A DNA stretch of 64,000 nt from Thermogemmatispora onikobensis (lineage in GTDB: Bacteria > Chloroflexota > Ktedonobacteria > Ktedonobacterales > Ktedonobacteraceae): contig NZ_BDGT01000011.1 of assembly GCF_001748285.1 (NCBI RefSeq), forward strand, positions 51,377 to 115,376, read 5' to 3'. This document shows, piece by piece, positions 46,811-56,226 of this stretch (its first letter is position 1; the number at the start of each line of letters is the position of its first letter). The notes below the pieces were generated by a model, which did not search any database, had not been told where the DNA came from, and was given only the letters and a program-made list of their open reading frames with translations. The translations under genes were made by a program, and so were the position numbers.

Positions 46811-48742
46811 ATGCTGAGCGAGAGACTGATCGTCGGCCTTCGGCGCTGGGAGCGTCGTGGGGGCCGGGAGCGTCGCGAGAAAGGAGTAGAGCGTCCTTAT
46901 CTGCTCTGGAAATGGCTGCTACTCAGCAGTGCCATTGGTCTGGTAGCTGGTCTGGGGGCCATCGCCTTTTTCGAGGCCATTCACCTGGCGAGCGCCTTTT
47001 TCCTTGGCGTACTGATTGGCTATCGACCGCCTGATCCGACTGGTGAAGGCAGTACGGTCTGGGCGCCATTGTGGGGTGCAGCTCGTCCCTGGCTGCTGCC
47101 GCTGGTGACGACCGGTGGTGGTCTGCTGGCCGGCCTCATCGTTTTTCTCTGGGCGCCCGAGGCTGAAGGGCACGGGACCGATGCGGCCATCGCGGCCTTT
47201 CATCAGGGCAGGCCGATCCGGGCGCGTGTTCCCCTCATCAAGCTCGTTGCCTCGGCCATCACCATTGGCTCCGGTGGTTCTGGCGGGCGTGAGGGGCCTG
47301 CCGCCCAGATCAGCGCTGGCTTCGGCTCCCTCCTGGCGACGCTGCTACATCTTGAGGCCCACGAGCGCCGTCTGGCGATTGCCACAGGGATCGGCGCCGG
47401 TATTGGCGCCATCTTTCGGGCGCCGCTTGGGGGGGCCGTGCTGGCTGCCGAGATCCTCTACAAGGACGATCTAGAGGTTGAGGCGCTTCTGCCGGCGCTG
47501 ATCGCCTCCATTGTCGGCTATAGTGTCTTTGGGGCCTTCTCGGGCTGGAGTCCCATCTTTGCCGTTCCTGCCAACCTGGCCTTCAGCTCGCCCCTGCAGC
47601 TCCTCTGGTATGGCCTGCTGGGAGTAGGCTGCGGCCTGGTTGGGCGGGCCTATGCCACGGGCTTCTACGGACTGACGGCCCTCTTTCACCGTCTGCCGCT
47701 CCCGCGCTGGCTCAAACCGGCTCTGGGCGGTCTGCTGGTGGGTCTCATCGGCCTGGCGGTTCCCCAGGTACTGGGCATGGGCTATGGCTGGGTGCAGCTC
47801 TGGATGCAAGCGGGCCTGAGCGCCTGGCCGCTCTGGGTGTTGCTCGCGCTCCCCTTCCTCAAGATCCTGGCGACCGGCCTCTCCATCGGCTCCGGTGGCT
47901 CGGGGGGCATCTTCGGCCCCGGCATGGTGATCGGGGCTGCCGTGGGGGCAGCGTTTTGGCGCCTGCTTAGTCCCCTGGTGCCAGGCATACCGGCGGTGCC
48001 TGCTCCGTTTGTGATCGTGGCGATGATGGCGCTTTTCGGCGGGATTGCTCACGCCCCGCTGGCGGTCATGCTGATGGTGGCTGAGATGACAGGCAATCTC
48101 TCGCTCCTGGCTCCGGCCATGCTGGCTGTGGGGGTAGCCGTGCTGACCGTCGGCGAGCAATCGATCTACAGCAGTCAGTTGAAGACGCGCGCCGATTCGC
48201 CGGCCCATCGCCGGCGCTGGGCCTTTCCGCTGCTCTCGCTGCTCCGGGTTCGTCAGGCCCTGCTGCCTCCTGAGCCTGTGCTAAGCAGTGACCTATCGCT
48301 CTCCCAGGCCGAGTCGTTGCTGAGGGAGTGGAAGATCGACAGTGCGGCGGTCATCGATGAGCAAGGGGCCTGGCTGGGCAGGCTGACGCTGGCGCAGGTG
48401 CTGGCCGTGGAAGCCAGCGAGCGGGAGCGGAGGCGCGTGACGGAACTGCTTGAGTCGCGGCAAGCCCTGGCGGTTGCGCCTACAGACCCGCTGGATCAGG
48501 TGCTGGCCATGCTGGTGGACCAGCGCTACGACTGGTTACCGGTTGTGGAGGAGCGCGCTGGCTCCCGGCGCCTGCTTGGCTACGTTTCCGCTCGTTCGAT
48601 CCTGCGGGCCTATCAGGCGGCGCGCACGGCTCCTGTTCCGTCCGCTGAGCCTGGGCCTGAGCCTGAACCGTTTGCTTCCTCCCTTCTGGTGCAGGCTGGG
48701 ACAGGGAGGGAAAGCGGCCAGGGCCTCTCGGGAGAGGGCTGA
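46811..48742 (+). CDS. ClC-family chloride channel/antiporter with CBS domains
   Basis: 643 residues. Membrane region about 30-460 with the ClC selectivity motifs: GSGGSGGREGPAAQ (GSGIP and GKxGP equivalents, with the gating Glu in GREGP) and GSGGSGGIFGPGMVIGAAVGAAFW (GxFxP). AIFRAPLGGAVLAAEILYKDD is also typical. C-terminal CBS pair at about 480-610 (LSQAESLLREWKIDSAAVIDEQG; DPLDQVLAMLVDQRYDWLPVVEE), which in ClC proteins can bind nucleotides. GAGGAGG lies 10 bases before the ATG. Exchanger versus channel cannot be decided from this alone. Likely controlled by the upstream TetR. Confidence 0.93.
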   Translation: MLSERLIVGLRRWERRGGRERREKGVERPYLLWKWLLLSSAIGLVAGLGAIAFFEAIHLASAFFLGVLIGYRPPDPTGEGSTVWAPLWGAARPWLLPLVTTGGGLLAGLIVFLWAPEAEGHGTDAAIAAFHQGRPIRARVPLIKLVASAITIGSGGSGGREGPAAQISAGFGSLLATLLHLEAHERRLAIATGIGAGIGAIFRAPLGGAVLAAEILYKDDLEVEALLPALIASIVGYSVFGAFSGWSPIFAVPANLAFSSPLQLLWYGLLGVGCGLVGRAYATGFYGLTALFHRLPLPRWLKPALGGLLVGLIGLAVPQVLGMGYGWVQLWMQAGLSAWPLWVLLALPFLKILATGLSIGSGGSGGIFGPGMVIGAAVGAAFWRLLSPLVPGIPAVPAPFVIVAMMALFGGIAHAPLAVMLMVAEMTGNLSLLAPAMLAVGVAVLTVGEQSIYSSQLKTRADSPAHRRRWAFPLLSLLRVRQALLPPEPVLSSDLSLSQAESLLREWKIDSAAVIDEQGAWLGRLTLAQVLAVEASERERRRVTELLESRQALAVAPTDPLDQVLAMLVDQRYDWLPVVEERAGSRRLLGYVSARSILRAYQAARTAPVPSAEPGPEPEPFASSLLVQAGTGRESGQGLSGEG

Positions 48743-48769
48743 GGCGAGAAGAGAAGGCGAGAGTCGCGC

Positions 48770-48798
48770 TTGTCGCTGGCGAGCGGCGATGCTATAAT
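48770..48798 (+). promoter_or_regulatory. Promoter TTGTCG-N17-TATAAT for the PAS kinase
   Basis: TTGTCG (48770-48775), 17-base spacer, consensus TATAAT (48793-48798). Transcription would begin near 48805, about 105 bases before the kinase start. Confidence 0.6.
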
Positions 48799-48910
48799 CC
48801 TTCTGACGAGAGCTAGCAGCATTGACAGGCAGCAACGCAACCTGAGAGCAGCCGTCTGATCCCTTCCCTGAGCGGTCTGGCGGCCTGCTTGCGTGGGAAG
48901 CGGAGGAGTC

Positions 48911-50992
48911 ATGACAGCGCACGATCCTCAAGGAGCGCCGGAGCAGACGCCGGGGCAGCCAGTGCCCGCGTCCTCGACCTTTCCCCCAGGCATTGCTGAC
49001 GTCACCTCTGCGCTCTTTCGCCAGTTTCTCGACCTCCTGCCTGATGCCCTCATCGTTGTAGACGAGCAAGGGCACCTGGTCCAGGCCAACGCCCAGGCCA
49101 CGGCGGTCTTTGGCTATAGCCGTGAGGAACTCCTTGGCCAGACGCTGGATCTCCTTCTCCCGGAGCGCTTTCGCGAGATCCACCGCCGGCATGCGGCTCA
49201 ATACTTCCAAGCCCCGCGTCTGCGTCCGATGGGCATTGGCTTACATCTCTTTGCCCGCCACAAAGACGGGGGCGAGTTCCCGGTAGAGATCAGCCTCAGC
49301 CCCTTGCACGTCGGCGACCGCCTGTACGTCATTGCTGCCGTGCGCGACATGACGGCCCAGCGCCGGGCTGAGCGCGAGCGTACCCTTCTGCTACAGAACC
49401 TGAGCGTTCAGGGGGAGCTGCTCAACCAGGCCTACGATGCCATCATTGTGCGTGATTCCCTCGACCGTATTCTGCTCTGGAATCGCGGAGCCGAGCGCCT
49501 CTACGGCTGGCCGGCGCAGGAGGCCCTGGGGCGTATCAGCACGCGCCTGCTCAGGACCGACTTCCCCGGCGGAGAGGGGGCGGTACGCACTGCCCTGGAG
49601 CGTGATGGCCAGTGGGAAGGTGAGCTGACCCAGCTCGCTCGCGATGGGCGCCTGCTGGTGGTCGAGAGCCGCCAGGCCCTGGTACGCGACCAGCAGGGCC
49701 TGGTTCTGGCCACCCTGGAGATCAATCGCGACATCAGCGAGCGGCGCCAGCGCGAACGGGAGGCGCGGGCCATGCTGGCCGGCCATCTCTCGCTGCTGGA
49801 GCAGCTCTTTGAGGCGTTGCCCCTGGCGGTCGCCCTGGTGGCTGGCGCCACGGCCCGTCTTGTGCTGGCCAATCAGGCGGTGCGCCGGGTGTGGGGAGTG
49901 GACTGGCCGTTCGGGCAGCCTTTTCTCGAATTTCTGCAGGCCCATCGCATTATCATCAGCGATATGCGGGGCAAGACCCTGGCGCCCGAGGAGCTGGTCA
50001 CCCTGCGCGTACTCCGCGAGCAGCGAGCCATCGCGCTCTATCAAGAGCAGATCCGCCGTGCCGACGGCTCGCCTCTGCCGGTCCTGGTGAGCGCCCTCCC
50101 GCTGCACGTGCCGCCGGAGGCCCTGCAAGGCGAGCTGTTGCGGCAACTAGCGCCTGGGGAGCCGCTGGCCCTGGTCATTCATCAAGATGTGACGCCGCTC
50201 AAAGAGGCGGAGGAGCTGAAGGACGAGTTCATCAGCATCGCCGCCCACGAGCTGCGCACGCCGCTGGCGGCTCTGACCGGCTATGCCGAGATGCTCCTGC
50301 GCCAGACCGAGCGCGGACACGGTCCCCCGCTGGCCCCCTGGCAGCGCGAGGCCCTGGAAGAGATTCAGCAGGGCACGAAGCGCCTGGCCGGCCTGACCGA
50401 GGAGCTGCTCGACCTCAGCCGCCTGCAGGCCGGGCGTCTGCAGCTCCAGCGCCTGCCAGCCGACATTGTCCCCCTTGTGCGCCAGGTGGTGCGGCGCCTG
50501 CAGCCAACGAGCGAACGCCATCAGCTAGAGGTGCAGGCGCCGGCGGAGCCACTGGTGGCCCTGATCGATCCCCATCGCCTGGAGCAGGTCCTGACCAATC
50601 TTGTCGAGAATGCCATGAAATACAGCCCCCAAGGGGGTCCGGTTCAGGTCAGAATAGGGCGCGAGGGCGACGGGCAGGCGGTGCTGATCAGCGTGCAAGA
50701 TCACGGTATTGGCATCCCCCGCCATCAGCAGGGGCAGATCGGCGGGCGTTTCATGCGGGCCGAGAATGCGCGCGCCTGGGGCATCGAAGGAACGGGCCTC
50801 GGCCTCTATCTGGCCCGTGCCCTGGTGGAGCAGCACGGCGGTCGCCTGTGGTTTGAGTCAGAAGAGGGGCAAGGCTCGACCTTCTTTGTACGCCTGCCGC
50901 TCCTGGGCGAGGAGAGTGAGGAAGGCTGTGAGCTGCCGGAAGATGAAGAGACCACACCGGCGGCGCCCCCCGTGAGGGAGGCCGGTGCCTGA
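48911..50992 (+). CDS. Multi-PAS sensor histidine kinase (no membrane segments)
   Basis: 693 residues. Three PAS-like regions in order: about 35-150 (LLPDALIVVDEQGHLVQANAQATAVFGYSREELLGQT), about 165-290 (AYDAIIVRDSLDRILLWNRGAERLYGWPAQEALGR), and about 295-435 (more divergent). HisKA has the phospho-accepting His446 in FISIAAHELRTPLAALTGYAEML; the ATPase domain has NLVENAMKYSP and DHGIGIP...GTGLGLYLARALVEQHGG. No transmembrane helix, so it senses a cytoplasmic cue. No response regulator is adjacent, making it an orphan kinase. ATG 48911 lies 4 bases after GGAGG; a GTG six codons earlier is an alternative. Confidence 0.92.
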   Translation: MTAHDPQGAPEQTPGQPVPASSTFPPGIADVTSALFRQFLDLLPDALIVVDEQGHLVQANAQATAVFGYSREELLGQTLDLLLPERFREIHRRHAAQYFQAPRLRPMGIGLHLFARHKDGGEFPVEISLSPLHVGDRLYVIAAVRDMTAQRRAERERTLLLQNLSVQGELLNQAYDAIIVRDSLDRILLWNRGAERLYGWPAQEALGRISTRLLRTDFPGGEGAVRTALERDGQWEGELTQLARDGRLLVVESRQALVRDQQGLVLATLEINRDISERRQREREARAMLAGHLSLLEQLFEALPLAVALVAGATARLVLANQAVRRVWGVDWPFGQPFLEFLQAHRIIISDMRGKTLAPEELVTLRVLREQRAIALYQEQIRRADGSPLPVLVSALPLHVPPEALQGELLRQLAPGEPLALVIHQDVTPLKEAEELKDEFISIAAHELRTPLAALTGYAEMLLRQTERGHGPPLAPWQREALEEIQQGTKRLAGLTEELLDLSRLQAGRLQLQRLPADIVPLVRQVVRRLQPTSERHQLEVQAPAEPLVALIDPHRLEQVLTNLVENAMKYSPQGGPVQVRIGREGDGQAVLISVQDHGIGIPRHQQGQIGGRFMRAENARAWGIEGTGLGLYLARALVEQHGGRLWFESEEGQGSTFFVRLPLLGEESEEGCELPEDEETTPAAPPVREAGA

Positions 50993-51061
50993 TTCTGACT
51001 GGCCCAACAAAGAGCAGCCTTGTGCTGTCATCTTGCCTTCACAGCCTTCACAGACGAAAGG

Positions 51062-51094
51062 AAGCGCCTGGATCATCCTCTGATCCAGGCGCTT
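51062..51094. terminator. 14-bp perfect hairpin, bidirectional terminator
   Basis: AAGCGCCTGGATCA (51062-51075) and TGATCCAGGCGCTT (51081-51094) with loop TCCTC, between the PAS-kinase stop and the convergent multicopper-oxidase stop. Flanking AAAGGA/TCCTTT may extend pairing. Confidence 0.75.
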
Positions 51095-51154
51095 GCTCCT
51101 TTGGGTGGGGCTTCACAGGAACCTGTGCCTCAGCGGCACGCGAGCAGCCATCTG

Positions 51155-52453
51155 CTAGCGGTCGTAGATCACCAGCATGACCAGGCCGCCCATCTCGCTC
51201 TCATTTTGCCCTGGGTTCATCAGGTGCGAGAGGATATGGCAATGGAAGGGGTAGCTGCTGCCCGGGGCGGCCCAGGCCGTGAAGACCAGGTCGTAGGTCT
51301 CGCCGGGGGCCACCTGCAGGGTATCGCGCTGGTACGGCTGAGATAAGGGGTGGCCATCCTGAGCGACCACCGTGAAGATGTGACCGTGCAGGTGCATCGG
51401 GTGGATGCCCAGCGTATCGGCCCCGATCAGGCGCAGGCGCACAGTCTGGCCGTGCCTGACGTGCAGCGGCTGGGTATCGGGAAAACTCTTACCATTGATG
51501 ACATAGTAGCCGCCGGGCAGGGTACCGATGAAGGCCGTGTAGTCGACGTCGGCATGGACCTCCGCGCGGGCCTGGGGCGAGCCGGGACGCGGGTCAACGA
51601 TGAAGGCCCCATAGCAGCCGCCGGCCACTTCATTCAGGTCGTTATAGTGGCTATGGTACCAGTGGGTGCCGACATCCTGGTCGTGGACCGTGAAGTCGTA
51701 GACGTAGCGCTGACCTGGCTGAATTGGCTGCTGGCCGAGGCCGGGCACGCCATCCTGTTGGCTGGGCACCTCCAGACCGTGCCAGTGGATGCTTGTCGCC
51801 TCATGGAAGTGGTTGATCACCGTAATGCGCACATGGTCGCCGGCGGTGACGCGAATCATCGGTCCTGGCACCGTGCCATTGATGGTATAGGCCGGTACCC
51901 AGGTCCCTTTGACGACCTCCCAAAGTACTTGCTCGGCGACCAGGGTGAAATGCTTGGCGCCGTCGGGGTCACGCACGTACGTGGCGAGCTGGTTGCCCTG
52001 GCTCTGGGTAGCCCGTGGCAGGGCCGCGACTGTGGCGGTGGCATTAGCATCCTGCCCGCTGGTGTTCATGCTGCTCATGCCGCTCATCGTGGTGCTCCCC
52101 TGATCCTGGCTGGTGCTGCTGGTGAAGCCACTGCCGCTGGCCAGCGTACTGCCGAGGCCGAAGCTGAGGACGGCCACCATGATGAGCAGGGCGGCGACCA
52201 GGACGGCCAGGGGCGCCATGATGCGGCGCCAGGGGTAGGCAGACCCCGGCTGATGGCGGCGCACAAAGACGACGTTGCCGTTGCCGACTGCCAGTCGGCG
52301 ATAGGTCTCCGGGCGATAGCTGCCCGCTTCCAGAATGATGGGACCTTGTGCTGAGGGCTGTTCATCCCTGGCCGGAGCCGCCGCGGTGGCTTGCGGCTGC
52401 GGTCTCTGCTCTTGCTCTTCGAGAGCAGTCTTTCCCTCTTCTGGCGATGCCAT
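51155..52453 (-). CDS. Membrane-anchored two-cupredoxin multicopper oxidase
   Basis: 432 residues. N-terminal cytoplasmic region 1-75, one membrane helix (IMAPLAVLVAALLIMVAVLSFGLG), then a Ser/Met/Thr-rich linker. Copper-binding motifs are complete: SIHWHGLEVPSQQDG, GTHWYHSHYNDL, HPMHLHGHIFTVV, and FHCHILSHLMNPG with a later Met (EMGG) as possible axial ligand. About 300 residues hold only two cupredoxin domains, as in two-domain laccases. Outside the membrane it could oxidise Cu(I), Fe(II), phenols or similar. The start MASPEEGK has GGAGG 7 bases upstream. It is divergent from the DoxX-family gene at 53147. Confidence 0.9.
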   Translation of the reverse strand: MASPEEGKTALEEQEQRPQPQATAAAPARDEQPSAQGPIILEAGSYRPETYRRLAVGNGNVVFVRRHQPGSAYPWRRIMAPLAVLVAALLIMVAVLSFGLGSTLASGSGFTSSTSQDQGSTTMSGMSSMNTSGQDANATATVAALPRATQSQGNQLATYVRDPDGAKHFTLVAEQVLWEVVKGTWVPAYTINGTVPGPMIRVTAGDHVRITVINHFHEATSIHWHGLEVPSQQDGVPGLGQQPIQPGQRYVYDFTVHDQDVGTHWYHSHYNDLNEVAGGCYGAFIVDPRPGSPQARAEVHADVDYTAFIGTLPGGYYVINGKSFPDTQPLHVRHGQTVRLRLIGADTLGIHPMHLHGHIFTVVAQDGHPLSQPYQRDTLQVAPGETYDLVFTAWAAPGSSYPFHCHILSHLMNPGQNESEMGGLVMLVIYDR

Positions 52454-53146
52454 TCTGCTGCCTCCTATCCTATCTATGAACAGGGATGGTTGTTGCTCTT
52501 CTTCCTCTGACTTGCCTGTCCAGGCTGAGCGATTGCACAATCTGTGGGCTGTGGGCCGCGCCGGCTTACGGCTTCGGCTCGCGTCACATCAGCAACAGTA
52601 GCGCTGCCAGGTGTCAATCGGCTCACAAAGCCGGCTGCCGTTCTCTCGGAAACCTCACAGCTCCGCTCTGGCTCGCCGCTGACCATCTGCCCGGCGGCTG
52701 ACTGGGACCAACTGGGACTGACTGGAACTGACTGGAACCGACCCCGGGTCCTGGTGCGGGCAAGGCGTTGCCTGCTGCTGAGGAGCAGGCCGGTGCAGAG
52801 GGAGAGGGACGCCGCTGCAAGTCTTATAGTCATGCTCAGGGAGGCGCCGGGTAGAGAGAGAAGAGGAATGGAAAGCCCGATGCAGGGGGCTGTGACGCGC
52901 CTGTGATGGAAGCGAAAGGGGCCGAGAGCGGCTCGTGAGAGGGATGAGCTATATTCCCTCCTGGAAGCGGTGGTAAGGGTGGCGGGAAGGCGGGAGAGGG
53001 AGCAGGGAGGAGGGGGGACAGCCTGGTCGCGAATGTCTTCCGCTGTTCGTCCCCACGGGGCGGGCAGCGGGGGCTGCGCAGGCGAGATCGCTGGAGTCAT
53101 GAAGAAGAATCGCTTATTCGTCTGGATACAGGAGGGAGGACCATCC
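52454..53146. other. Divergent region between multicopper oxidase and DoxX
   Basis: 693 bases without a convincing gene. It contains four tandem 10-bp units (52699-52738) and must carry both promoters; none was clear by eye. Confidence 0.45.
52699..52738. repeat. Four tandem 10-bp repeats (TGACTGGRAC)
   Basis: Units TGACTGGGAC, CAACTGGGAC, TGACTGGAAC, TGACTGGAAC follow each other exactly. A 10-base period puts each unit on the same face of the helix, as in arrays of regulator sites. Confidence 0.75.
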
Positions 53147-53809
53147 ATGAAAATCATCAGCGTCTTGAAGCCGCGTTCCGTCACGCAGATCCCTGAGCCG
53201 CCGCTGGCGCGCTTCCTCTTCGCCGACACGCGCATGGCCTGGCTGTGGCTGCTGGTGCGCCTCTACGTCGGCTATGAGTGGTTGACCGCCGGACTGGAGA
53301 AGCTCACCGGCTACAATTTCGCCATTGGGGCTGGCTTCGGCCAGCGTGTCAGCAGCCCGTGGGTCTTGAGCGGCCATGATGGGGTCGCCCTGCAAGGCTT
53401 TGTCAAGGGGGCGTTGGCGCTGAGCAGCGGGCCACACCCGGCGGTGCAGGGCTGGTACGCGGGCTTCCTGCAGCAGGTTGTCCTGCCGAACGCCGGTCTC
53501 TTCGCCTACCTGGTGACCTTTGGCGAGGTCCTGGTCGGCCTGGGGCTGATCTTCGGCGCCCTGACGGGCATCGCCGCCTTCTTCGGCGTCTTCATGAACC
53601 TGAACTTTATGCTTGCTGGGGCAGTCAGCATTAACCCGGTGCTGGGCACCCTTGGCCTGCTCCTGATGCTGGCCTGGCGCATCGCCGGCTACTACGGACT
53701 GGATAGCATCCTGCTGCCGCTGCTGGGCACGCCCTGGACCGGCTCGCTCCTGAGCCGTCTGCGGGCGCAGCGCACGCAACCGCTGGAAGCTGGGGCTGGT
53801 GGTCGCTAG
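53147..53809 (+). CDS. DoxX-family (DoxD-like) membrane protein
   Basis: 220 residues with about four membrane segments. LWLLVRLYVGYEWLTAGLEKLTG, LFAYLVTFGEVLVGLGLIFGALTGIAAFFGVFMNLNFMLAGAVSINP and ILGLLLMLAWRIAGYYGLD-type segments match the DoxX/TQO small-subunit group. GGAGGGAGGA lies 6 bases before the ATG, deciding the start over an earlier in-frame ATG. It is divergent from the multicopper oxidase and may act in the same extracytoplasmic redox process. A strong terminator follows. Confidence 0.85.
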   Translation: MKIISVLKPRSVTQIPEPPLARFLFADTRMAWLWLLVRLYVGYEWLTAGLEKLTGYNFAIGAGFGQRVSSPWVLSGHDGVALQGFVKGALALSSGPHPAVQGWYAGFLQQVVLPNAGLFAYLVTFGEVLVGLGLIFGALTGIAAFFGVFMNLNFMLAGAVSINPVLGTLGLLLMLAWRIAGYYGLDSILLPLLGTPWTGSLLSRLRAQRTQPLEAGAGGR

Positions 53810-53866
53810 CCGGGGCTGATGGTAGGCAGTGCAGCCGCCCTCGCTGCTGGTGGTACTGCGGCAAGG

Positions 53867-53901
53867 GAGCCAGGCATCAACACGCCTGGCTCTCTCTTTT
53901 T
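53867..53901 (+). terminator. Rho-independent terminator after DoxX
   Basis: GAGCCAGGC (53867-53875), loop ATCAACAC, GCCTGGCTC (53884-53892), then TCTCTTTTTG. It is shared territory with the convergent response-regulator gene, where it could also act. Confidence 0.8.
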
Positions 53902-53934
53902 GTCTGCTCCGGCCAGTGTTGAGGCTGGCGTACG

Positions 53935-54654
53935 TTACGAAGCGAGGTCGTCGGGAGCGGCCAGCATGTAGCCAACGCCGACCTTCGTACGGATATAGCG
54001 CGGGTGAGCCGGATCATCCTCCAGCTTGCGTCGCAGACGATTGATATTGACCTGCAGCATATGGCTCTCGCCGACATACTCCGCCCCCCAAACGCGCTCT
54101 AAGAGCAGGTCCTGGGTGACTACTCGTCCGGCATGCTGGGCCAGGTAGGCCAGCAGCCGGTACTCGGTTGGCGTCAGGGCGATCTCGCGCCCGGCCCGCG
54201 TCACCCGATGGCGCGTATCATCGATGGTCAAATCGCCGACCGTGATGATCGAACGCAGGCCGCTCACGCGCTCGCCGCTGCTGAACTGAGCGCGACGCAG
54301 CACGGCGCGCACGCGGGCCAGCAGCTCCTCAATACTGAACGGCTTGGTCAAGTAATCGTCGGCACCCAGGTCCAGGCCGCGCACCTTATCCTGATCCTGG
54401 CCGCGAGCCGTCAGCAGAATAATGGGCACGCCGGAATGCTCGCGCACGCGCTGGCAGACGCTGAACCCATCCAGGCGGGGCATCATCACATCGAGCAGGA
54501 TCAGGTCCGGCTGCTGCTCCTTGAAGACGGCCAGGGCCTGCTCGCCGTCGCTGGCTGTCAGGACGGCGTAGCCTTCCAGCTCCAGATTGCGCGAGACCAG
54601 GCGCAAGAGGTGGGGATCGTCATCGACGCACAAGATGGTTATCTTACGCACCAT
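53935..54654 (-). CDS. OmpR/PhoB-family response regulator
   Basis: 239 residues. Receiver domain: acidic pocket CVDDDP, phosphoacceptor Asp55 in LILLDVMMPRLDG, Thr in LLTARG, Lys in YLTKPF. The C-terminal winged helix is LTPTEYRLLAYLAQHAGRVVTQDLLLERVWGAEYVGESHMLQVNINRLRRKLEDDPAHPRYIRTKVGVGYML, typical OmpR/PhoB. It lies 150 bases downstream of the kinase at 54805 on the same strand and is the clear partner of that kinase. Targets are not known; the nearby multicopper oxidase and DoxX genes are candidates. Confidence 0.95.
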   Translation of the reverse strand: MVRKITILCVDDDPHLLRLVSRNLELEGYAVLTASDGEQALAVFKEQQPDLILLDVMMPRLDGFSVCQRVREHSGVPIILLTARGQDQDKVRGLDLGADDYLTKPFSIEELLARVRAVLRRAQFSSGERVSGLRSIITVGDLTIDDTRHRVTRAGREIALTPTEYRLLAYLAQHAGRVVTQDLLLERVWGAEYVGESHMLQVNINRLRRKLEDDPAHPRYIRTKVGVGYMLAAPDDLAS

Positions 54655-54804
54655 GCTCCTGTCATCCTCCTCTGATGAGCGCGTTGTCGGGTTGGGTTGG
54701 GTCGGGTCGAACGGGTTGCAGTCAGGGACCTGGGGGCCGGCGATCGTCAGGCGTGCTGGCGCGACTGACGGGGTTGGGTCCGGCCCGGCCCCGTGCCAGG
54801 AAGC

Positions 54805-56226
54805 TCAGACTGCCGACGTGAGGGCCGGCAGGAGCAGATGAAAGGTACTGCCCTGTTCCGGCTCGCTCTCAGCCCAGATCTGGCCGCCCTGCAACTCGAC
54901 CAGATACCTGCAGAGCGTCAGGCCCAGCCCCAGGCCGCTGGTCTGGCGTGCCAGGCCGCTATCGCCGCGATAGAAGCGCTGGAAAATCTGCGGAAGCTGT
55001 TCCGGCGGAATGCCCCGCCCCTGGTCACTGACGCAGATCTCCACCGCCGGTGCCGGCTGAGCCACTCCAGTCGCAGGCGCAGGGATGGCCTGCGGGCGCA
55101 GGATCACGCGGATCTCGCCGCCCGCGGGAGAGAAGCGGACAGCGTTCTCCAGCAGATGGTCGAGGATCTCGCGCAGACGGCGACGATCGGCCAGCACCGG
55201 AGGAACGCCCTCTGTTGGCGAGCCGCTGGCGTCGAGCTGCACCACCTGGAAGGCAAAGGCGTCCGCCTGTTCGGGGGGCAGCCGCTGCTCAGCAGCCAGC
55301 AGGGCCTCCTGCACCACGCTGAGCGGGTCGACAGCGGTCGGCTCCAGGTGCAGCAGCCCGGCCTCCAGCTCGCTCAACTCCAGAAAGCGGTCGCAGAGCT
55401 GGATCAGACGCTCGCCGGCCTCCTGAACGCTTTCCAAGAGCAGGCGGCGCTCGGCCAGGGGGAGGCGACGCTCGTGGCGCAGCAGGGTAGAGACGGAAGT
55501 GCGAATCACCGCCAAAGGGCTGCGCAGCTCATGGCTAAGCGTGGCCAGCAGCTCGCTGTGAGGGCCAGTCGGTGCGGCCAGGCTCGCGGAAGCAGGCGGC
55601 CCCAGCCCGGCCCCGGTCCCAGCCCCGGCCAGCAGCTCCGTGAGCAGCGCCTGGCGCAGTAGCGCGGCCAGCAGCGGCTGATTGGCGGCGACAATCGCCG
55701 TGCTCTTCGCCAGCCAGCCAGCCAACGAGGCTGGCTGGCTGGCGTGCCCTAGCAGCACCACCAGGGCTGGACTGGCCAGAGCGTGGCCAGCTCCTGTCTC
55801 TGGGCGCGCCGGCACTAGCGGTAGACTCAGCAGCAGCCAGACGGTCTCGGCGGTCTGCACCTGGCTCCGGCGCAGGGGCAGCTCGCCAGCGTCGGAGCTG
55901 GTCGCCGTGAGGAGACTGCCAGCGCCGGCCACACTGACGAGGGCCCGGGCCTGTTCCTCGTCGAGGCGCTGCGCGGCCAGCAGCTGCAGCCGCTCCACCA
56001 GTCCCGGGACCTCTCTGGCTGGGTGGGAGGCATCCCAGTGCAAGAAGAAGGCGCCATGTTCGGCGGCTGTTACCTCGCGCAGGGCCTGCAGCAAAGCCGC
56101 GGCTACCTCCGCCGGTGGCGCCGTTGTCAGGGCCGGCAGCAGGGTCAGCAGCTCCCTCTGCAGAGCCGCGGCCCGCTCCGCCGGCGTGGTTTCGTCAGCA
56201 AACAAAGAGCGATCACGATAGCTCAT
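54805..56226 (-). CDS. Cytoplasmic sensor histidine kinase, partner of the OmpR regulator
   Basis: 473 residues. The N-terminal 1-200 is a helical/GAF-like region (LQRELLTLLPALTTAPPAEVAAALLQALREVTAAEHGAFFLHW); HisKA follows with His232 in ELLATLSHELRSPLAVIRTSVSTLLRH; the ATPase domain has LREILDHLLENAVRFSPAGG, SDQGRGIPPEQLPQIFQRFYRGD and GLGLGLTLCRYLVELQGGQIW. No membrane helix is seen. First gene of the kinase-regulator pair, with a G-rich 150-base spacer before the regulator. Stimulus not predictable. Confidence 0.92.
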   Translation of the reverse strand: MSYRDRSLFADETTPAERAAALQRELLTLLPALTTAPPAEVAAALLQALREVTAAEHGAFFLHWDASHPAREVPGLVERLQLLAAQRLDEEQARALVSVAGAGSLLTATSSDAGELPLRRSQVQTAETVWLLLSLPLVPARPETGAGHALASPALVVLLGHASQPASLAGWLAKSTAIVAANQPLLAALLRQALLTELLAGAGTGAGLGPPASASLAAPTGPHSELLATLSHELRSPLAVIRTSVSTLLRHERRLPLAERRLLLESVQEAGERLIQLCDRFLELSELEAGLLHLEPTAVDPLSVVQEALLAAEQRLPPEQADAFAFQVVQLDASGSPTEGVPPVLADRRRLREILDHLLENAVRFSPAGGEIRVILRPQAIPAPATGVAQPAPAVEICVSDQGRGIPPEQLPQIFQRFYRGDSGLARQTSGLGLGLTLCRYLVELQGGQIWAESEPEQGSTFHLLLPALTSAV

